9,605 nt of DNA from Lachnospiraceae bacterium UBA7589 (GTDB lineage Bacteria; Bacillota; Clostridia; Lachnospirales; Lachnospiraceae). Shown one piece after another: positions 5,408 to 9,605 of the stretch. Location: positions 44,773 to 54,377 of the forward strand of contig DLKL01000011.1 of NCBI GenBank assembly GCA_002476495.1, given 5' to 3'. Every line of letters starts with the position of its first letter. The stretch's first letter is position 1. The position numbers were made by a program, and so were the translations under genes. Below the pieces are notes generated by a model. That model was given only the letters and a program-made list of their open reading frames with translations, did no database searches and was not told the origin of the DNA.

Positions 5408-7099
5408 ATGAAAAATAAGATTGGAGAACTAATATTTAATAATGTTGAGGGACTTCCCTTGGATGATATACTTGAATTAATCGAAATACCCCCAAAGCCT
5501 GACATGGGTGACTTTGCATTCCCATGCTTCAGATTGGCCAAAACTATGAAAAAAGCTCCTCAGCTTATTGCCGAGGACATAAGATCAGCAATAGGTGATG
5601 TTCCGTTTCTTGACGATATTAAGGTTGCAGGTGCTTATATTAACTTTTATGTAAATAAAGAAACCTTTGTTAAATCTATGATTGAACCCGCTCTTGAGGA
5701 GACTTTTGGTTCGTCATCCGTAGGAAATGGCCAAACTATATGTATTGACTATTCATCCCCTAATGTTGCGAAAAATTTTCATGTCGGACACCTTAGAACT
5801 ACAATTATTGGCAATTCTCTATACAAAATATTTTCAAAACTTGGTTATAATGTTGTTCGTATTAACCATCTTGGTGATTGGGGCACCCAGTTTGGTAAGC
5901 TTATTGTTGCTTACAAGGCCTGGGGAAATGAAGATGCTGTCAAAAAGGAAGGCATTTCAGAGCTTATGCGCCTATATGTAAAATTTCATGACGAGGCAAA
6001 AGACAACCCTTCTCTTAACGATGAAGCCAGGGCATGGTTTAACAAAATGGAAAATGGTGATGAGGAAGCGCTGCGAATCTGGCAGTGGTTTAAGGACATA
6101 AGTCTTACTGAATATAAGAGAACCTACGATCTTCTCGGTATAGATTTTGACAGCTATAACGGTGAAAGTTTCTATAGAGATAAAACTGCACAGATTGTAA
6201 AAATGATTGACGATGCCCATCTCCTTACAGAAAGCGATGGTGCTAAAATTGTTGACCTTTCTGAATATGATATGCCCCCATGTCTTATATTGAAGAATGA
6301 CGGAAGTTCCATATATGCAACACGAGATCTGGCTGCAATCTTTTACAGAAAAAAGACCTATAATTTTGTAAAGTGTTTATACGTTACCGGGCAGGAACAA
6401 AAGTTACATTTTTCTCAAGTTTTTAAGGTCGTAGAATTATTAGGAAATGATTGGGCAAAGGAGCAGCTTATTCATATTCCTTACGGTCTTGTAAGTCTTG
6501 AGGGAGCTAAACTTTCAACAAGAAGCGGCAATATTGTATATGCTGAAGACATTCTTCTTGAAGCAATTTCAAAGATAAAAGAAATAATTGAAGAAAAAAA
6601 TCCTGATATTCCCGACAAGGACGAAACTGCCAAAAAAATCGGCGTAGGGGCAGTTCTATTTAACGACCTGTACAATCAGAGAATTAAGGATGTATCTTTC
6701 AAATGGGAAAAGCTTTTAAATTTTGATGGTGAAACAGGCCCATATGTTCAATACACTTATGCCCGTTGTGCAAGCATTTTAAGAAAGGTTAATGACTTTT
6801 CTCCTTCCTTAAATATAGATTATTCTCTTTTAACCGGAGCCGAAGCAATGGATCTCTTAAAAACCATCAGCAGATTTCCAAGAGTTGTTCTTGATGCCTC
6901 AGAAAAATATGAACCATCTGTTGTTGCCAGATTTGCTATGGATGTTGCTCAAGCTTTCAACAAATACTACAATGTGTGTAGAATAAATGTAGACGATAAA
7001 AAGGTCAGAGATGCAAGGGTTACCCTTGTTTATCTTACCAAAAAATCTATTAGAGATGCTTTATTATTGCTTGGAATACAATGTCCTGAACAAATGTAA
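5408..7099 (+). CDS. argS: Arginyl-tRNA synthetase
   Basis: This class I aminoacyl-tRNA synthetase charges tRNA-Arg with arginine in the cytoplasm. 563 residues, normal for the family. It has the N-terminal Add-1 domain (about 1-85, with PPKPDMGDFAFPCF), the HIGH-type motif SSPNVAKNFHVGHLR (116-130), the catalytic core with RINHLGDWGTQFGKL (151-165) and YVTGQEQKLHF (325-335), the KMSKS equivalent KLSTRSGN (368-375), and the C-terminal DALR anticodon-binding domain (about 440-563). The protein is complete and ends at a strong terminator. The ribosome site is odd: the best one, GGAGG at 5388-5392, is 15 bases from the ATG, too far for usual initiation. AGAAG two bases before the ATG is weak, and an in-frame ATA at 5399 sits six bases from GGAGG. 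ATG is kept because the family N-terminus begins there. Confidence 0.97.
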   Translation: MKNKIGELIFNNVEGLPLDDILELIEIPPKPDMGDFAFPCFRLAKTMKKAPQLIAEDIRSAIGDVPFLDDIKVAGAYINFYVNKETFVKSMIEPALEETFGSSSVGNGQTICIDYSSPNVAKNFHVGHLRTTIIGNSLYKIFSKLGYNVVRINHLGDWGTQFGKLIVAYKAWGNEDAVKKEGISELMRLYVKFHDEAKDNPSLNDEARAWFNKMENGDEEALRIWQWFKDISLTEYKRTYDLLGIDFDSYNGESFYRDKTAQIVKMIDDAHLLTESDGAKIVDLSEYDMPPCLILKNDGSSIYATRDLAAIFYRKKTYNFVKCLYVTGQEQKLHFSQVFKVVELLGNDWAKEQLIHIPYGLVSLEGAKLSTRSGNIVYAEDILLEAISKIKEIIEEKNPDIPDKDETAKKIGVGAVLFNDLYNQRIKDVSFKWEKLLNFDGETGPYVQYTYARCASILRKVNDFSPSLNIDYSLLTGAEAMDLLKTISRFPRVVLDASEKYEPSVVARFAMDVAQAFNKYYNVCRINVDDKKVRDARVTLVYLTKKSIRDALLLLGIQCPEQM

Positions 7100-7160
7100 A
7101 AAAGTAAAGCAACGGAAAAATCATTCACAAATATATTATTTTAGACCTAAACACAGGTTT

Positions 7161-7208
7161 ACAGGAAAGATGAAGTGGTAGTTATACCTTTCATCTTTCT
7201 TGTCTTTT
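7161..7208 (+). terminator. Intrinsic terminator of argS
   Basis: The arms 7161-7174 and 7190-7203 pair at all 14 positions (one G-U), around a 15-base loop, followed by CTTTT. It lies about 60 bases past the argS stop and shields the DnaA-box and parS region from argS transcription. Confidence 0.8.
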
Positions 7209-7305
7209 ATGCATATAGCAGAACCATCTAATATTTTTTTCTTTAAATATCCATATATTGTGATTAATATTTTATAAGCACAATATATAGTTTTCTTTAT
7301 AGAAT

Positions 7306-7335
7306 TTATACACATTATCCACAGACTTATCCACA
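7306..7335 (+). other. Three tandem DnaA boxes
   Basis: TTATACACA (7306-7314), TTATCCACA (7315-7323) and TTATCCACA (7327-7335) lie in the same orientation, the first two touching and the third three bases on. The last two equal the strict DnaA-box consensus and the first fits TTATNCACA. Such tight same-strand boxes are typical of origin cores. The following bases (7336-7372) are strongly AT-rich and a candidate unwinding segment. Confidence 0.88.
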
Positions 7336-7371
7336 TATTTATGTAGAAATATGTAAATCAAATTTTTTACA

Positions 7372-7380
7372 TGTTGATAA
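7372..7380 (-). other. Near-consensus DnaA box abutting parS1
   Basis: On the minus strand this is TTATCAACA, one base from TTATCCACA and opposite in orientation to the tandem boxes. Its last plus-strand base (7380) is also the first base of the parS1 16-mer, so the two proteins could compete or contact here. It could be chance in AT-rich DNA. Confidence 0.35.
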
Positions 7381-7395
7381 GTTTCACGTGAAACA
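7380..7395. promoter_or_regulatory. parS site 1 (ParB/Spo0J binding)
   Basis: AGTTTCACGTGAAACA differs from the Bacillus-type parS consensus TGTTNCACGTGAAACA only at the first base. The palindromic core is intact, and it lies 45 bases from the DnaA-box cluster. Confidence 0.92.
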
Positions 7396-7670
7396 TGAAT
7401 ATTATCACTTATTACCATTTGAAGTGCATGAACGTTTGTTTGTTTTAGCCTTAATCATAATTAGCTTTTATATTTGTATATTTAATAGCATTTTAAGTTA
7501 CTTATATTTGTATTTATGTCAACCATATTTCGTTCTGCATTTACTCCCATTTTAAATCTGGATATTTTTGTTAAACGCTATATATCTAAAAGCAGCAAAT
7601 TTGTAGTATAAAAAGTTACAAGTTTTACTCAAAATATTTTCAATCATATTTTATAATACTATTTGTTTTT

Positions 7671-7679
7671 TTATGCACA
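7671..7679 (+). other. Isolated DnaA-box match
   Basis: TTATGCACA fits the relaxed consensus TTATNCACA and has the same orientation as the tandem boxes about 340 bases to the left. Single nine-base matches occur by chance in AT-rich DNA. Confidence 0.45.
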
Positions 7680-7756
7680 CATTCAAAAGTTCTGTATGTC
7701 TAATTTTGCGTTTTGGTTTGTTTAACACATAAATACAAAACTCATAGCAACAATTG

Positions 7757-7772
7757 TGTTTCACGTGAAACA
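7757..7772. promoter_or_regulatory. parS site 2 (perfect consensus)
   Basis: TGTTTCACGTGAAACA matches the known 16-base parS consensus at every position and is a perfect palindrome. Confidence 0.96.
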
Positions 7773-7840
7773 TTACAATCGTAAAACATAACACATTTTG
7801 ATGTGAAGAAATATTCAAACAAGATTAAAGAAGCTTTGTG

Positions 7841-7862
7841 AATATAATATAATATAATATAA
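7841..7862. repeat. AATAT pentanucleotide repeat
   Basis: Four uninterrupted AATAT units plus AA, all A/T, flanked by GTG on the left and CAC on the right. It is easily melted and could be an unwinding element, or just slippage in neutral DNA. Confidence 0.7.
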
Positions 7863-8217
7863 CACATTACATATTCCGGGCTTAAAAGTCGATAATACTA
7901 TTTACAGTCCTTAATCCCATAATGATATATTTACCTATAAATATCAGTAGTTTCTGAACACACCTAATTACTATATGTCTGTATATTTATAAACTCGTAA
8001 AACTCTTATATAAAATTGCGATCTTCTGTTTTCACGTATGCAATTGTTTTTTAATTGAATAAGTTTTTACTTAATGTAGACTTTATCTAAGCTCAGATTT
8101 CTTATTTAGTTATATAGAAATTAACAAAATAAAAATTTAACTATACTATTACAACTATTATGAGTATATATTTATCGGTATGTTTTTTAATAGTGTCAGT
8201 AACTTTTTATAAAAATA

Positions 8218-8233
8218 TGTTCCACGTGAAACA
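8218..8233. promoter_or_regulatory. parS site 3
   Basis: TGTTCCACGTGAAACA fits TGTTNCACGTGAAACA fully; the C at the fifth base is the permitted variable position. It lies within an unsupported 70-codon frame, which argues that the frame is not a gene. Confidence 0.95.
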
Positions 8234-8380
8234 TATCAAATGTATAACCTTATATACCAGCAATCAGTTTTATTATTTCAATATAATTATCATAGTAAAG
8301 GCAAAGCATATTAGAAAACAGTTATATATCCAGATAATTAATTTTGATTTGATGTACTATTTAAGTGCATAATTTGTTCT

Positions 8381-8403
8381 GGCAGAAAGTAAATTTACTT
8401 GCC
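8381..8403. repeat. Inverted repeat centred on AAGTAAATTTACTT
   Basis: A 14-base perfect palindrome (8387-8400) is flanked by GGCA on the left, offset by two bases, and GCC on the right, making a longer imperfect inverted repeat. It has no T run, so it is not an obvious terminator. It may be a protein site or chance. Confidence 0.5.
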
Positions 8404-8434
8404 ATTAAAAATTGCATTTTGTAGTTTTGGCTAT

Positions 8435-8463
8435 ACTTGTACTATTGCAAAAGCAGTACAAGT
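8435..8463. repeat. Inverted repeat ACTTGTAC/GTACAAGT
   Basis: The arms 8435-8442 and 8456-8463 are exact reverse complements. An inner TGC/GCA pair (8446-8448 with 8453-8455) closes an AAAA loop, with three unpaired bases on the left side. It could fold as RNA or act as an operator. No T run follows directly and no gene is adjacent. Confidence 0.55.
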
Positions 8464-8548
8464 ACTATTCTTTAATTTCAAACTTGGATATTTTAAATAT
8501 TTCCTCAATTTGAAAATTCACATTATGCTCATTTGTTATATTGAAACG

Positions 8549-8567
8549 CTACTATAAATTATAGTGG
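8549..8567. repeat. Short inverted repeat CTACTATA/TATAGTGG
   Basis: Eight pairs (one G-U if transcribed on plus) around a three-base loop. It is the third inverted repeat within 190 bases of parS-bearing non-coding DNA. Function unknown. Confidence 0.4.
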
Positions 8568-8940
8568 TAATCTTACAGACAATTTCTGTTACATTTTATA
8601 TCCAGGCTCAAAAATATTTTACTAATAAAACATTTATAACATTGGCCACACATTGCATGTTGCTGTTCATCTAATATTTTAATATATTTAATTATCACCT
8701 CGCTATAATTAATCACACGTTGTACATTAACATGTTTTTTAAATTTATTATATATCAGAGTGTACATGTTCCTGCACGTCTGTAACATATTTAATACAAT
8801 TATGTATTTAGTAAAATTATGTTTTCAATGGAATTATATTTATAAGTACGCATCTACAATATGGTGCAATATAGAATTACTATTTGTACCATTATAGATG
8901 GGTATATTTTACATCAATCACATTTTATAGATACGAGATA

Positions 8941-8956
8941 CGTTTCACGTGAAACG
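8941..8956. promoter_or_regulatory. parS site 4, inside an extended perfect palindrome
   Basis: CGTTTCACGTGAAACG keeps the 14-base parS core and differs from consensus symmetrically at both outermost bases. The symmetry extends three more bases each side, so 8938-8959 is a perfect 22-base palindrome. It is the closest site to soj, about 190 bases upstream. Confidence 0.9.
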
Positions 8957-9114
8957 TATTTAGGTGCTGGCATCTTATTGTATTGTAAGCTTCTTAAAAT
9001 TGCATTGTTCATCTATCTGTCTATCTACATGTAAAAGATTGGTACTATCATCTATATATTGTACATTTCATTATTAACACCCCATATTTAGATATGGCGA
9101 AAAAAGTCATAAAG

Positions 9115-9123
9115 TGATATAAT
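9115..9123 (+). promoter_or_regulatory. Extended -10 promoter of soj
   Basis: TGATATAAT gives a consensus -10 (9118-9123) with TG. The -35 region is poor (TGGCGA at 17 bases). The start of transcription would be near 9130, so the leader is only about 20 bases and begins just before the ribosome site. Confidence 0.6.
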
Positions 9124-9148
9124 GTTGGATAAGTATGGAGGTCTGATT

Positions 9149-9605
9149 ATGGGTAGAATTATAGCAATAGCCAACCAAAAGGGTGGTGTTGGCAAAACAA
9201 CAACATCAATTAATTTAGCTGCATGTCTTGCTGAAAAAGGAAAAAAGGTATTAGCAGTAGATATGGATCCCCAGGGAAACCTGACAAGTGGTTTTGGCAT
9301 AGATAAAAATTCTCTTAACTATACTATATATGATGCGATGCTTGAGGAATGTAATATAGGAGAATGTATGATAGTTCACCCACTTGATAGAAACCTTGAT
9401 ATAAGTGTTCTACCCTCAAGCAGAGAGCTGGCAGGTGCAGAGGTTGATTTTATTGAGTTGGAAAAGCCTCAATATATTCTGAAGAAGCTGCTTTCAAGCA
9501 TAAGAAACAAATATGATTTTATAATCATTGATTGTCCTCCGGCATTAGGTGTTTTAACAGTTAACTCTATGACTGCCGCAGATACCGTACTGGTTCCTAT
9601 TCAAT
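9149..9605 (+). CDS. soj: ParA/Soj chromosome-partitioning ATPase, partial (3' end outside window)
   Basis: The first 152 residues of an ATPase that is normally about 255 long. It binds DNA non-specifically as an ATP dimer and, with ParB bound at parS, helps separate origins; in Bacillus it also controls DnaA. Motifs seen: the deviant Walker A KGGVGKT (11-17, with both K11 and K16), DMDPQGN (38-44, with the D40 needed for hydrolysis in known Soj proteins) and Walker B FIIIDCPP (124-131). It has no N-terminal helix-turn-helix domain, so it is the short chromosomal type, not the long plasmid type that autoregulates. GGAGGT lies six bases before the ATG. parB is expected immediately downstream. 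Its matching binding sites, four parS copies, lie in the 1.8 kb upstream, which strongly supports the assignment. Confidence 0.96.
   Translation, partial: MGRIIAIANQKGGVGKTTTSINLAACLAEKGKKVLAVDMDPQGNLTSGFGIDKNSLNYTIYDAMLEECNIGECMIVHPLDRNLDISVLPSSRELAGAEVDFIELEKPQYILKKLLSSIRNKYDFIIIDCPPALGVLTVNSMTAADTVLVPIQ

Larger units (their letters stand above)
7100..9148. other. Gene-free origin/centromere region (candidate oriC plus parS cluster)
   Basis: About 2 kb of very AT-rich DNA between argS and soj without a supported gene. It holds the argS terminator, three adjacent DnaA boxes, one isolated DnaA-box match, four parS sites, an AATAT repeat, several inverted repeats and the soj promoter. Open frames of 66-71 codons here lack ribosome sites and overlap parS, the DnaA boxes or the terminator. 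DnaA boxes mark origins, and ParB-parS complexes organise newly copied origins, so a joint origin and segregation locus is the simplest reading. dnaA and dnaN are not in the window, and argS would run head-on toward the DnaA boxes, so origin function is not established. Confidence 0.65.

Noticed and set aside
7136..7336. 66-codon minus-strand frame
   Set aside because: It covers the argS terminator and the three DnaA boxes and lacks a ribosome site.
8027..8040. Fifth parS-like site (TTTTCACGT)
   Set aside because: Only one half of the palindrome matches; the second half is absent.
8160..8372. 70-codon plus-strand frame
   Set aside because: No ribosome site before the ATG, composition follows the AT-rich surroundings, and parS3 lies inside it.
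8573..8788. 71-codon minus-strand frame with several cysteines
   Set aside because: No ribosome site upstream of its ATG and no recognisable motif; probably a chance frame.
7100..9148. CRISPR array or transposon remnant in the long non-coding segment
   Set aside because: The parS repeats are spaced irregularly and are only 14-16 bases long. No direct-repeat/spacer pattern, terminal inverted repeats or transposase fragments were seen.

Overview
The window is AT-rich DNA carrying housekeeping genes of a low-GC Gram-positive bacterium. Strong GGAGG-type ribosome binding sites, a tRNA gene without an encoded CCA, Bacillus/Clostridium-type parS sites and the protein sequences all fit the Clostridia. 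A member of the Lachnospiraceae is my best guess; it is inferred from general resemblance and not proven. Because argS, trmB and a tRNA gene are present, a main chromosome is much more likely than a plasmid.

Left third (1-2471), mostly minus strand: the start of a zinc-ribbon protein with a Gly/Gln/Pro/Met/Asn repeat tail (cut by the window edge), a class I methyltransferase-like protein of unknown substrate, tRNA-Lys(CTT) with a near-ideal promoter and terminator, and trmB (tRNA m7G46 methyltransferase). Between trmB and the tRNA lie three degenerate 38-bp tandem copies of the trmB tail, and a 49-codon reading frame with its own GGAG site that would encode a very basic, six-cysteine peptide.

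Middle (2472-7210), plus strand: a two-gene unit of a membrane-anchored D-Ala-D-Ala carboxypeptidase (TTG start) and, 10 nt downstream, a soluble DegS-like histidine kinase homologue that keeps its ATP-binding motifs but has His-Lys where the family normally has His-Asp/Glu. After a terminator comes argS, which ends at a strong intrinsic terminator.

Right third (7100-9605): about 2 kb without a convincing gene, followed by the start of soj/parA. This segment holds three DnaA boxes in tandem (7306-7335), a further DnaA-box match (7671-7679), four parS sites (7380-8956), an AT pentanucleotide repeat and several inverted repeats. I read it as a combined replication-origin and centromere region, with the ParA ATPase gene transcribed away from it. 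ParA/ParB, parS and DnaA boxes are well known. What is notable is how closely they are packed in one gene-free segment between argS and soj, with no dnaA, dnaN, gidB or rpmH in view. Origin function itself is inferred.
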